From positions 1 through 53,550 of the forward strand of contig NZ_PNOT02000314.1 of the NCBI RefSeq assembly GCF_002879535.1: a DNA stretch of 53,550 nt, written 5' to 3'. A program made the translations under genes and the position numbers. Numbering within the stretch: the first letter of the stretch is position 1; each line of letters starts with the position of its first letter. Shown piece by piece: positions 8,601 through 15,570 of the stretch. The stretch is from Mesorhizobium intechi. GTDB taxonomy: Bacteria; Pseudomonadota; Alphaproteobacteria; Rhizobiales; Rhizobiaceae. The notes under the pieces are model-generated. The model did not search any database and had not been told where the DNA came from. It was given only the letters and a program-made list of their open reading frames with translations.

Positions 8601-9067
8601 CAAATGTCATGTCGGGTTATCTGCGCGCCGAGAAGCCGGGCGTGCTGGAACGGCTGGTGGACGGCTGGCATGACACCGGCGATGTCGTCTCGGTCGACGA
8701 GGGTGGCTTCATCACCATTCGCGGCCGCGCCAAGCGTTTCGCCAAGATCGGTGGCGAGATGATTTCCCTCGCCGCCGTCGAGGCGCTGGCGGGTGAATTG
8801 TGGAAAGGCTCGTTGTCGGCGGTCGCCTCGGTTCCGGATGCGCGCAAGGGCGAGAAGCTCATTCTCATCACCGAGACTCCCGGCGCCACACGTGCCGAGT
8901 TCCTGGCCTTCGCCAAGGCCAACGGCGCCATGGACCTGATGGTGCCCGCCGAAGTGCGCGTCGTCTCGAAAGTACCGGTGCTCGGCTCCGGCAAGCTCGA
9001 CTTCGCCGGCGTGACCAAACTGGTGCGGGGGCAGGATGCGCCGGCCGCCAATGTCGAGGCCGCCTGA
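5648..9067 (+). CDS. aas: Fused lysophospholipid transporter / acyltransferase / acyl-ACP synthetase (LplT-PlsC-Aas type)
   Basis: An 1139-residue trifunctional membrane protein for recycling lysophospholipids. Residues 1 to about 410 are a 12-helix major-facilitator domain like LplT, which flips lysophospholipid inward. Residues about 420-640 are a PlsC-type acyltransferase with NHVSFLDG (HX4D, about 459) and FPEGRIT. Residues about 650-1120 are an AMP-forming acyl-ACP/acyl-CoA ligase with the P-loop TSGSEGTPKG (about 797), GYGVTEAAP and WHDTGD. In E. coli LplT and Aas are separate proteins, while the fusion is common in alphaproteobacteria. An in-frame ATG at 5660 is an alternative start, with GGA just upstream, and neither start has a strong ribosome site. 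The palindrome cluster upstream suggests dedicated repression. Confidence 0.92.
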   Translation: MEIAMNTHLMLSRRFAPLFWTQFLSAFNDNFLKNTLVFLILFTLAADQAASLVTLAGAVFMAPFLLLSALGGEIADRFDKALIARRLKFAEIAAAGVSVAGIALSSIPVLMTALLMFGTISALFGPIKYGILPDHLERKELPKANAWIESATFAAILGGTIAGGVVSADGIGVTAFGPIMMALAVGCWFVSRYIPPTGSAAPDLVIDRNIFRSTWRQVSELRTDTRIWRAGLMTSWFWLIGAIVLSILPSLIKDSLGGNEIAVTVYLAVFAVSIAIGSAIAAWMSQGRIVLLPAPAGTALLALFGLHLAWTIWSMQPSPKAQTLALFFAGPNTIRVAIDLAGMAIASAFLVVPTFAAVQAWSPEARRARVVAAVSIVNAGFMTVGGILVAAIQTKISTGGILFGLAAANGVAAWLMLKFLPTNAFRDFVSILFRAFLRLEVEGMENLKAAGKAPILALNHVSFLDGPLALTLTDEEPVFAIDYAIAQAWWMKPFMKLARALPLNPAKPMSTRTLIKIVQAGDPLVIFPEGRITVTGGLMKVYDGAAMVADKTGSMVVPIRIDGLEKSLFSRLTSQHVRRRLFPKVKVTILEPVKLQVPPELKGRKRRAAAGSALYQVMSDLVFRTQDINKTVLEKIILTANERGMKRLAVQDPVTGSLSYGKLLTAAAVLGEKFQNLYADQQTLGIMLPNANGSCATLLGVMSSGKVPAMINFTAGAANILSACKAAEVKTVLTSRAFVEQAKLGPVVEEIGRSVDIVWLDDLRATIGLKDKLLGLLRKSTPRAPRKPDDPAVILFTSGSEGTPKGVVLTHRNILANAAQAASRIDFHSGDKVFNVLPIFHSFGMTAGTVLPLISGVPVYFYPSPLHYRIVPELIYASNATIIFGTDTFLSGYARTAHPYDFRSIRYCFAGAEPVKAATRMTYMEKFGVRILEGYGVTEAAPVIAINTPMYNRSGSVGKIMPGMEYRLDPVPGVDEGGRLYVRGPNVMSGYLRAEKPGVLERLVDGWHDTGDVVSVDEGGFITIRGRAKRFAKIGGEMISLAAVEALAGELWKGSLSAVASVPDARKGEKLILITETPGATRAEFLAFAKANGAMDLMVPAEVRVVSKVPVLGSGKLDFAGVTKLVRGQDAPAANVEAA

Positions 9068-9130
9068 TCGAGGCCACCTGCACGGCGGCGTGGCCTGAAT
9101 GTCGCGGCGTCGCCCGGCAAGCACTGCCCG

Positions 9131-9260
9131 CTAGAGCAGTTCTAGGAAAAGTGCGAGCGGTTTTTCCGGGAAGAGCGCGTAGCGCTTTCCCTTGGGAATT
9201 GCGTCAAAACAAAGAGTTGGAGCAGTTCGCCGTTTCCATGAAACGGTGAAACGCTCCAAC
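9131..9260. repeat. Mosaic intergenic repeat with several hairpins
   Basis: The element begins with the palindrome CTAGA-GCAGT-TCTAG (9131-9145). It continues with GGAAAA-N11-TTTTCC (9145-9167) and an AGCGCG/TAGCGCT stretch. It ends in a long hairpin at 9217-9259, where TTGGAGC pairs with GCTCCAA and CCGTTTC pairs with GAAACGG around a CAT loop. Such mosaics are known as dispersed non-coding elements in Mesorhizobium and related genera. It shares the GAAAA-N11-TTTTC core with elements at 33133-33210 and 37968-38000. It follows the stop of the lipid fusion gene and may act as a transcript end. The rest of 9068-9346 holds nothing else recognisable. Confidence 0.7.
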
Positions 9261-9346
9261 GAATATGTGATCGCGCCGCTCACCCGGCATTCAGTCGGGC
9301 GAGCGGTATGTTGTCCCTCGGGAATGCAACCATGGAGGACACGATC

Positions 9347-9590
9347 ATGCTCACCAGATACATTCTGCCGATTGCCGTCGCCGCAGGCACGTTGATGCTG
9401 TCGAGCGTCGGGCTCGCAGGCCCTGCCCGTGGCCAAGCCCAGCGCTGTTCCGTTGCCAATCGAGAGCGTCGGCTGGAGATGCGGCCCTGGCTGGCACCTG
9501 AACCGGAGGGGAAATTGCGTGCCCAATCATCGCCGCTTGATAATCCGGCCGATACATCATTGGCACCACCGCTGGCATCGTCGCTGGTGA
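9347..9590 (+). pseudogene. Frameshifted small secreted GCGPG-type (GCG_CRPN-like) protein
   Basis: From ATG 9347, with GGAGG well placed upstream, the frame encodes a good signal peptide (MLTRYILPIAVAAGTLMLSS...). After about base 9420 that frame becomes a non-repetitive, unfamiliar tail. In the next frame, bases about 9426-9590 encode ESVGWRCGPGWHLNRRGNCV, then a His/Trp/Arg-rich tail ending HHRWHRRW and TGA at 9588-9590. This matches the intact paralogue at 12577-12855 (WGCGPGWHPNPWGRCVPN, then HRHWHRWHRW). The two halves join if one base is gained or lost near 9415-9430. The uncorrected frame would run to 9685 and overlap the convergent DUF1501 gene, which supports the frameshift. It is either a real lesion or an assembly error. 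Confidence 0.75.
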
Positions 9591-9674
9591 CCGCGGAGCG
9601 GATCGAGACGGCGGTGGCTGCGAAGCGCGTGGGCGCTTCCCCAGGGATGGCGCCCGTGACGCCACCGGGCTTCT

Positions 9675-10934
9675 TCAAGCGATGAGATCCCGCATCGGCT
9701 TCACCGCCGCCGACTCCGGAAACACCTTGTCGGCGAGCACGGCGGCGGACAGGCCGAACTGGCCGGCGAGCAGGCCTTTCAACACCCCCCGGACGTCGCT
9801 GGTCGGGGCGAGGTCGCGTTGTTCGTAGAGCTGGGCCGGCTTCAAGCCAGGCCAGTCGGCGATGACGCGGCCGCCCTTGATCGCGCCTCCGGCGAGCAGC
9901 ACCACCGTGCCGGTGCCGTGATCGGTGCCGACAGTGCCATTGATCCGCGCCGTGCGTCCAAACTCGGTGATTGCGACGATCGCCGTGTCCTTCCAGCGCT
10001 CGCCGAGACCCTTCTCGAATTCCTCGAAGGCGCCGTCGAGGCCGCCGAGCAAGGTGGCGAGCCGGCCCGTGGCGCCGCCTTCGTTGACATGCGTGTCCCA
10101 GCCGTCGAAGGCAAGCGCCGCAACACGCGGCCCGTCGTCGGCCGCGATCAGCTTGGCCGCACCTTGCGCGGCCTGCCGCATGCCGGCGGCGCTGTCGAGG
10201 CCGCCCTTCGCCTTCATCGCCCTGTCCTTCGGCTTAATCGCGTTGCCGCCGATCTGGCCGTCGAGCGCCATGCGGTCGGCATCGATGCCCTTTTGCAGGG
10301 CCACCGCCAGCACCGGGTCGCGATGCTGGTAGAGGTCGAGAACCCGCGCCGCGAGGTCGCCCGCCGGCGCCGGCAGCGATTGCGGCGCCCAGCCCAGAAT
10401 GGGAGCCGCGCCGCGGATGACCAGTGGCGTCGATGGTCCGACGGCCAGCCCGCCGAGCGTCGCCACGCGGTCCCCCGCCGGCAGGCTCTCCAGCGCCCGG
10501 TTGAGCCATCCGGTGGCGACGTGGCCCGGCCCGGCGAAACCGCTTTCCAGCACATCCTGGCCGTCGAAATGCGAGCGTTCGCGATAGCCGGTCGCGGCCG
10601 CGTGCACCACCGCCGCCTGGTTTGCCTTGAACAGCCGCGCGAAGACCGGCATCGACGGATTGATCGCGAAAAAACCATCGAGCGGCAATGCCGCGTGCGG
10701 GCCGGCAAGTGACAACGCGATGTCGCCATGCAGGCCGGCATAGTCGGGATCGCCAATCGGACCGACCGCCGACAGGCCGTCGAGCGCGCCGCGCAGCACG
10801 ATGACGATCAGGCGGGGGTCGCGATTGTCGGCGGCGCGGGCGAAACGAGGCAGATAGGCCCAGGCAAACAGGGCGCCGCCGGTCATCAGCACGGCGCGGC
10901 GGGAAGGGTGAGGGGTTTCACACAAGAGGCTCAT
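9675..10934 (-). CDS. DUF1501 family protein with Tat signal
   Basis: A 419-residue exported protein of unknown biochemical role. DUF1501 proteins belong structurally to the alkaline-phosphatase/sulfatase-like fold group. The N-terminus has a twin-arginine leader, SRRAVLMTGGALFAW, followed by a FARAAD cleavage region, so it is probably folded before export to the periplasm. Family segments include LIVIVLRGALDGLS near the start of the mature part, FDGWDTHVN, and the C-terminal TEFGRTARINGTVGTDHGTG. The ATG at 10934 has GGAGA eight bases upstream. It lies 45 bases downstream of the DUF1800 gene, a pairing seen across many bacteria, so the two likely act together. Their substrate is unknown. Confidence 0.88.
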   Translation of the reverse strand: MSLLCETPHPSRRAVLMTGGALFAWAYLPRFARAADNRDPRLIVIVLRGALDGLSAVGPIGDPDYAGLHGDIALSLAGPHAALPLDGFFAINPSMPVFARLFKANQAAVVHAAATGYRERSHFDGQDVLESGFAGPGHVATGWLNRALESLPAGDRVATLGGLAVGPSTPLVIRGAAPILGWAPQSLPAPAGDLAARVLDLYQHRDPVLAVALQKGIDADRMALDGQIGGNAIKPKDRAMKAKGGLDSAAGMRQAAQGAAKLIAADDGPRVAALAFDGWDTHVNEGGATGRLATLLGGLDGAFEEFEKGLGERWKDTAIVAITEFGRTARINGTVGTDHGTGTVVLLAGGAIKGGRVIADWPGLKPAQLYEQRDLAPTSDVRGVLKGLLAGQFGLSAAVLADKVFPESAAVKPMRDLIA

Positions 10935-10979
10935 GACTACATCTCCATAGGCGTTTCGGCGCCGGACCCGTCGCTCGCG

Positions 10980-12461
10980 CTATCGTCTCTGGAATTCGGG
11001 CGCCATCAAGAGCAGCGCCAGGCCTTGCTGCTTGGACTCGGCGCGGGCGATCGCTTGCCGCGTTTCCGGGGAGGCGGAGGGACCGATAACGGCGTCGAGC
11101 ATGTCGTTGGGATTGCCGATGTCCTTGGCCTGGCGGGCCGCTTGCCAGGCGATGTCGAGGCGGATCTTCATGCCTTCGGCCGAAGCCCAGCTGTCCGCCT
11201 GGTCGGAAAAGCCGTTCGGCCCCGGCGGCTGCCAGAGCGGTTCGCCCAGCGCGTTGAGCCAGTTGAGCGACTGGCCCGGATCGTTCGCCGGACCCGGACC
11301 GGCCGACCGGCGGATGGCGGCGACATAGTCGAAGGGCGAGCGCATCTTGGCCAGCGGCGTCGACCATGCCTCCGGCATGTCGATGAGGGTCGCCGCCAAT
11401 GCCCGGAGATTGCCGTCGCTCTTGGCGAAAACCTTGGCGAGGCAGGCGACCGCCGCGGGTGGCGGGTCGTCGGCTATGAAATGACGGGCAAGCTGGGTGG
11501 CGATGTGCTGCGCCGTCGCCGGATGGCGGGCCATGTCGTTGAGCGCCGTCTCGGCCTGACCCATGCCGCCGGCAGGATAGGTCTTGCCCAGCAGCACCGC
11601 ATCGCCCGGCTCATGTGCGTTGGCGTTGAAGACGGAGCTGCCGGGCTCACCAAGCCGACCTTCGCGCCCGGCCATCGTCCAGCCGGTCAGGATGCGCGCG
11701 AAACTGGTGACGTCGGCCTGGGTATAGCCGCTGCCGACGCCCAGCGTATGCAGTTCCATGATCTCGCGGGCGAGGTTTTCGTTGAGGCCGCGCCGGCGGT
11801 TCTTGCCGGCGCGGGAGTCAGGTCCGATCGATTGCTGGTTGTCGAGATAGAACAGCATCGCGGGATGCCGCTCCACCGCCATCAGCATGTCGGCGAAACG
11901 GCCAAGCACGAAGGGCCGGATGGCTTCCCGCTCGAAAGCACCGGCGCTCGCCCGCACGATGTTGTCCTTCGCCACGGAGACGCAGAAATGGTTCGACCAG
12001 AAATACACCAGGCGTTCGACAAAGCCTGCCTCGGCGCGAGATGCCTTGTCGAGGCGCGCCTGGGCTTCGGCGCGAAACAGCGTGGCCTCGATTGGCGGCG
12101 CGGGTTTGGCCGGGATCGCAGGCGGCGGAACGGGTTGGGCATGCGCAACCCGTTCCGGAGTGGCCAGGGCGCTCGCCATTGCGGGCTGCGCCGTGGTTGC
12201 GGTCATGCGCTCGCGGTCGAGCTTGCGTTGGAAGTTTGCCGCCATGCTGGCCTGGATGGCCGGCGTGCTGCCCGGCAGGCCCGCATAGGCCTGATCGTCG
12301 AGCGAGATCAGGGCGATATCGGGCTGCCGCAGTTCCGCTTTCAGATAGGCGCGCGGGTCGTGGGCCATCCTGTCGCGGTCACCGGGCCTTGCCCCGAGCC
12401 CGAAGCGGTTGAGAGCGACGAGCACTGGATCTGGCGGGGAACCGGAGGCCGGGATAGCCAA
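10980..12461 (-). CDS. DUF1800 family protein
   Basis: A 493-residue protein of the DUF1800 family, whose function is unknown. Recognisable family segments are VALNRFGLGARPGDRDRM at the N-terminus, LVYFWSNHFCVS, NENLAREIMELHTLGVGSGY and RILTGWTMAGREG. The start is TTG at 12461, chosen because GGAGAG lies five bases upstream and the frame begins just before the conserved N-terminal segment. No Sec or Tat leader is evident at this N-terminus, whereas the co-transcribed DUF1501 partner has a Tat leader. The protein may be carried out with its partner or act inside the cell, which is inference. An Ala/Pro-rich linker is present at about residues 100-125. Confidence 0.87.
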   Translation of the reverse strand: MAIPASGSPPDPVLVALNRFGLGARPGDRDRMAHDPRAYLKAELRQPDIALISLDDQAYAGLPGSTPAIQASMAANFQRKLDRERMTATTAQPAMASALATPERVAHAQPVPPPAIPAKPAPPIEATLFRAEAQARLDKASRAEAGFVERLVYFWSNHFCVSVAKDNIVRASAGAFEREAIRPFVLGRFADMLMAVERHPAMLFYLDNQQSIGPDSRAGKNRRRGLNENLAREIMELHTLGVGSGYTQADVTSFARILTGWTMAGREGRLGEPGSSVFNANAHEPGDAVLLGKTYPAGGMGQAETALNDMARHPATAQHIATQLARHFIADDPPPAAVACLAKVFAKSDGNLRALAATLIDMPEAWSTPLAKMRSPFDYVAAIRRSAGPGPANDPGQSLNWLNALGEPLWQPPGPNGFSDQADSWASAEGMKIRLDIAWQAARQAKDIGNPNDMLDAVIGPSASPETRQAIARAESKQQGLALLLMAPEFQRR

Positions 12462-12544
12462 GTCAGCTCTCCATTGCTGGAGCTTCCCGCGCGCGGCGCC
12501 GGAAGCCCGTTCAAGCCGTTTCGTGCCTGTTCAACTGAGGTCGT

Positions 12545-12568
12545 GGGGCCGACGAAGTTGTCGGCCCC
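12545..12568 (-). terminator. Perfect 9-bp hairpin after the GCGPG gene
   Basis: GGGGCCGAC and GTCGGCCCC form a perfect nine-pair stem with a six-base loop, eight bases beyond the stop of the minus-strand gene at 12577. No U-run follows, so it may be a transcript-stabilising hairpin or a weak terminator separating that gene from the DUF1800 gene. Confidence 0.5.
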
Positions 12569-12576
12569 GAAGGTCC

Positions 12577-12855
12577 TTACCAGCGATGCCAGCGGTGCCA
12601 GTGACGGTGCGGATGCCACCCATAGAAGACCGGGCGATGCCAATAATGGTAACCGGGGTAGACGACGACGCGATTGGGGACGCAGCGCCCCCAGGGATTG
12701 GGATGCCAGCCAGGTCCGCAACCCCAGGCGACGTGCTCGACCAGCGCCGGGGCGGCAGGCGGCGCCAGCGGCATGGCCGAGGATGCCGCGACCGTAGCCA
12801 CCGTTCCGGTCATCGCGAGAGCGGCGGTGGCCGCGTATTTTGTCAGGTAGTTCAT
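12577..12855 (-). CDS. Small secreted GCGPG-type (GCG_CRPN-like) protein
   Basis: A 92-residue exported protein. Residues 1 to about 30 are a Sec signal peptide (MNYLTKYAATAALAMTG..., ending near SSAM). The mature part carries WGCGPGWHPNPWGRCVPN, with two cysteines that could form a disulfide, then a Tyr/His/Trp-rich tail (HRHWHRWHRW). Small proteins with this GCGPGxHxNxxGxCVPN signature are common in Rhizobiales and have no established role. The ATG at 12855 is preferred over 12861 because GGAG lies seven bases upstream of it. The His-rich tail could bind metal ions, which is inference. A frameshifted relative lies at 9347-9590. Confidence 0.85.
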   Translation of the reverse strand: MNYLTKYAATAALAMTGTVATVAASSAMPLAPPAAPALVEHVAWGCGPGWHPNPWGRCVPNRVVVYPGYHYWHRPVFYGWHPHRHWHRWHRW

Positions 12856-12964
12856 GACCATACTCCGAAGTTGTCCGAGGTTGAAACCTGTCGGCGCCAG
12901 ATGGCCCGGCAGGTCCTGCCCTTCGCCTCGTTAAACGGGCGCCATCGGCATTTTCCGTCGGTCG

Positions 12965-13420
12965 TCACGACGATTTTTTTGGCGGTGTCGACGGCTGCGG
13001 CCCGGCGCGCCTTGAGAGGCCTTCCGCCAGCAGGCTGCGATCCTCGGCGGACGCTGCCCCCGCGAACTCGATGATGCGCTGCTCCAGCCGCGTGCGCACG
13101 GTGACGTCGGCGTTGCGGGCCCGCTCCAGGGCGGCCGCCAGGGCCGCCGTGTCGAGGACGGGCCGCCGCAGCAAATCCGCCGCCTCGCGCCTGGCCTGCT
13201 GGCCTTCGCGAATGATGTCGCGCGACTCTTGGCGGACGTCGCGCAGCGCCTTGCGGAACAGCGTGCGCTGCTCGTCGGGAAGCCGGCCGCCCGCCGCCTC
13301 CAGCGAATAGCCCTGGGCCGGCTTGCCGCGTTTGATCCAGACGGCCCCGCCGGCAAGCGCACCGGCCAGGAAGACATTCAGCACCACCGATGCGATGAGG
13401 AGATTACGGGCGGTGCTCAT
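12965..13420 (-). CDS. Periplasmic heavy-metal-sensor / CpxP-like protein
   Basis: A 151-residue protein with one N-terminal membrane anchor (LLIASVVLNVFLAGALAGGAVW) and a highly charged helical periplasmic domain rich in Arg, Glu and Ala. This is the layout of Metal_resist/CpxP/CnrX-like envelope-stress proteins. No cysteine or histidine metal-binding cluster is apparent. The start at 13420 forms an ATGA overlap with the stop of the anti-sigma-like gene. As the last gene of an ECF sigma set it may be the periplasmic sensor or modulator of the signalling pair, which is inference from context. Confidence 0.7.
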   Translation of the reverse strand: MSTARNLLIASVVLNVFLAGALAGGAVWIKRGKPAQGYSLEAAGGRLPDEQRTLFRKALRDVRQESRDIIREGQQARREAADLLRRPVLDTAALAAALERARNADVTVRTRLEQRIIEFAGAASAEDRSLLAEGLSRRAGPQPSTPPKKSS

Positions 13421-13863
13421 AGGTCTTCCTCGATCGTGTCGGGTCCGGCATCGCCGAATGCCGTCGCATTGGCGTCGAGCACATAATGGTCTGGCTGAAC
13501 TTCGGGCGTGACGACGGTCACCAGGGCCAGTCCGGCAATGGCGCCGGCCAGCCCTATGCCGGCAAGCCCCAGCCCCAGCCACCAGAAGCGCTGGCGCCGG
13601 CGCCGGACGATGTACCGGTCGGCGGTCCGCAGGATCGTGTCGTGCAGCGCCTTGCCGGGGTGCGGGACGCCATAACTGTCGAGCCGGGCGTCGAGCCTGT
13701 CGGCCCGTTGCGAAATGGCCCGGCCTGTCTCGCTTGAAGCAAAGGCGGTGGCGGCGGCGCGCTCCGCTTGTGGCCAGCGCCGCGGGTCGCCGCCATAGGC
13801 TTCTGCGAGCGCCGCGAAACGCCCGGCGTCCATTGCCGGGCCGTCCTCGATGTCTTCAGCCAT
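13417..13863 (-). CDS. Single-pass membrane protein, putative anti-sigma factor
   Basis: A 148-residue protein with a cytoplasmic N-terminal half containing AEAYGGDPRRWPQAER, a basic stop RRRRQR, one transmembrane helix (about residues 94-116) and a short acidic periplasmic tail. It has no cysteine, so it lacks the zinc anti-sigma HX3CX2C motif. Its place between an ECF sigma gene and a CpxP-like gene makes an anti-sigma role likely, though its sequence family is not one I can name with certainty. ATG 13863 is used because AGGGGA lies just upstream. A 119-base gap separates it from the sigma gene. Confidence 0.65.
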   Translation of the reverse strand: MAEDIEDGPAMDAGRFAALAEAYGGDPRRWPQAERAAATAFASSETGRAISQRADRLDARLDSYGVPHPGKALHDTILRTADRYIVRRRRQRFWWLGLGLAGIGLAGAIAGLALVTVVTPEVQPDHYVLDANATAFGDAGPDTIEEDL

Positions 13864-13982
13864 CTGTCTTCCCCTTGCCCCTTGGTGCCACGTGCCCGCA
13901 CGGGTTGGAAACGAGGCCGACCCGCCGCCGCCTGATGCCTGCAAGGCGCGGTGACTGCCCGCCATTCATGGTCGCGCTCTTC

Positions 13983-14519
13983 TCAGTCATGGACGCCATC
14001 CCTGGCCAGGATCATCTGCAAGGCCCGCCGGCCGCGCGACAGCAGGCTTTCCAGCGCATCGACGCTGATCTCCAGGGTCGCGGCCGCCTCTATGTTGGAC
14101 ATCTCCTGATAGTAGACCAGGATGATCGCCTCGCGCTGGCGTGGCGCGATCGCCTGCAAGGCCTGCTCGACGCGATGCGGCCCTTCGCGAGCGTCGGGAA
14201 GCGGGGCAGGGTCGGCCATGTCCGGCAGATCGTCGGTCACCAGTTCGCGGCGCCGGCGCAGCCGGTCGTAGCAGAGGTTGAGCGTCACCCGGTGGATCCA
14301 GCTGTCGAAGCGTGCATTGCCGCGCCGCCAGCTCGAGGCGTGGCGCCAGATGCGCACGAAGGTCTCCTGCGCGACGTCCTCGGCTTCCGCCGCATCGCCA
14401 AGCATGCGCACGGCGAGCGAAAGGATGCGCGGCAGTTTGCGCGCGACAAGCGTCTGCACGGCCGCCGGGTCGCCGGCACCGACCCGACGAACCAACTCCT
14501 CGTCCGGATCGGCGCTCAT
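13983..14519 (-). CDS. ECF-type RNA polymerase sigma factor
   Basis: A 178-residue extracytoplasmic-function sigma factor. Region 2 is visible as AEDVAQETFVRIWRHA followed by FDSWIHRVTLNLCYDRLRRR, and region 4 as IAPRQREAIILVYYQEMSNI then ISVDALESLLSRGRRAL. There is no region 3, as expected for this class. The ATG at 14519 is chosen over GTG 14531 because GGGAG lies 11 bases upstream of it and overlaps the GTG. It would direct polymerase to stress genes, probably including its own operon, and be held by the membrane protein encoded next. The inducing signal is unknown. Confidence 0.92.
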   Translation of the reverse strand: MSADPDEELVRRVGAGDPAAVQTLVARKLPRILSLAVRMLGDAAEAEDVAQETFVRIWRHASSWRRGNARFDSWIHRVTLNLCYDRLRRRRELVTDDLPDMADPAPLPDAREGPHRVEQALQAIAPRQREAIILVYYQEMSNIEAAATLEISVDALESLLSRGRRALQMILARDGVHD

Positions 14520-14564
14520 CGGCCGACGCACTCCCGATATCCATCACGCGTCATGGCCTCTTGG

Positions 14565-15011
14565 TCATTGCTCCGGCTTGGGAGCGGATTTGTGGCCTGG
14601 CATCTCGTCGGCCGTCAGAACGCCGTCGCCATTCTTGTCCAGCTTGGCAAAGCGCTTGGCGAAGAACGCATCGAGTTCGGCTCGATCGATGAAACCGTCA
14701 TGGTTCGAATCGATGCGCGCGAAGGATTTGGCCGCATCGCCCTTGATGTTGCGCCTGGCCTGAAAAGCCTCCCACTCCAGCAGGCTGATCTTGCCGTCGC
14801 GGTCGGTGTCGGCGGCCATGATAGCCTTCTCCCGCCGCTTCTGGAACTTGGCCAGCGTGATGTCGGACTTGGCCCTTGGCGCGGCTGGCGGCGTGGCGCC
14901 GGGAGACGTGACGCCAGGAGGCGCGGCAACTGGGGGTTGCGTCGCCGTCTGGGCGAGGGCCGCAACGGACAGCAGGCTCAAGGCGGCGGCAAGGATCGAA
15001 CGGCTTATCAT
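14565..15011 (-). CDS. Secreted EF-hand calcium-binding protein
   Basis: A 148-residue exported protein. A Sec signal peptide (MISRSILAAALSLLSVAALA) is followed by an Ala/Pro/Gly-rich linker. Three EF-hand loops then follow: DTDRDGKISLLEWE, DSNHDGFIDRAELD and DKNGDGVLTADEMP. Each has acidic residues at positions 1, 3, 5 and 12, so calcium binding is likely. It lies 45 bases upstream of the ECF sigma gene on the same strand and so probably heads the operon. It could buffer or sense calcium or another divalent ion in the periplasm. ATG 15011 is chosen because the signal peptide begins exactly there. A CGACGG/CCGTCG inverted repeat at 15085-15100 lies in its upstream region. Confidence 0.82.
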   Translation of the reverse strand: MISRSILAAALSLLSVAALAQTATQPPVAAPPGVTSPGATPPAAPRAKSDITLAKFQKRREKAIMAADTDRDGKISLLEWEAFQARRNIKGDAAKSFARIDSNHDGFIDRAELDAFFAKRFAKLDKNGDGVLTADEMPGHKSAPKPEQ

Positions 15012-15235
15012 GCTTGGGCGTCTCCGGTTGGCGCGTCGGCCGCGGCCAATGCCGTGGTCACGCTTCAACCGTTAAACGCGGCGACGACGGAAATCCGTCG
15101 GTCGCCTGTGCCGATCATGCGATTGGGCGATGCCGCCCCGGCGCCGGTACCAAAAGCAGCGGCCATGACACCCCATCCGGCGTCATCCGGATGCACGCCG
15201 GTTTAGCCACCGCCCTTTTGGCGAACGGGCAGGAG

Positions 15236-15424
15236 CTATGCCGATGGGTCGGCGGCCACGAGCTGGTCCGGTTTGAAGCCCGCATGCTGCGGAATCCAGA
15301 CATCGCCCTCGCGGTTGAACCAGTGGCACAGATACATGCCGGATGCGGCACCGTCGCTGACCGTCATCTTCGGCCCTCCCGACTTCAGCTTGACGACGTC
15401 TCCGGTCTTGAAAGTGTTGGGCAT
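15236..15424 (-). CDS. DUF2158 / YodC family small protein
   Basis: A 62-residue protein, MPNTFKTGDVVKLKSGGPKM and onward, matching the short DUF2158 family, which forms a small beta-barrel-like fold of unknown function. The conserved GDVVxLKSGGPxMTV and the CHWFN segment are both present. A strong ribosome site (GGGAGG) precedes ATG 15424. It stands alone between the EF-hand gene region and a tRNA gene, and no operon partner is evident. Confidence 0.85.
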   Translation of the reverse strand: MPNTFKTGDVVKLKSGGPKMTVSDGAASGMYLCHWFNREGDVWIPQHAGFKPDQLVAADPSA

Positions 15425-15570
15425 TTTCGACCTCCCATGCTGACGCCCGCGAGTTTCCCACCAAAGCTGAGTCTCGACAATGGCGGATATCGGCGCCATG
15501 CGCGAGCCCACCGCATAAGCGGTGGTCAACTGCTGATTGCGGCATGGGGAGGAAAACGAAGGGAAGGAAC

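Noticed and set aside
9071..9096. AGGCCAC/GTGGCCT inverted repeat after the lipid fusion gene.
   Set aside because: The loop is 12 bases and no T-run follows; it is too weak to call a terminator.
9308..9685. Uninterrupted 125-residue frame from 9308.
   Set aside because: Only its signal peptide is meaningful; its C-terminal half is out of frame with the conserved GCGPG core and overlaps the convergent DUF1501 gene.
10728..12797. Long plus-strand open frame (689 codons) opposite the DUF1501/DUF1800 genes.
   Set aside because: The minus-strand proteins have clear family motifs, a Tat leader and ribosome sites; the plus frame does not.
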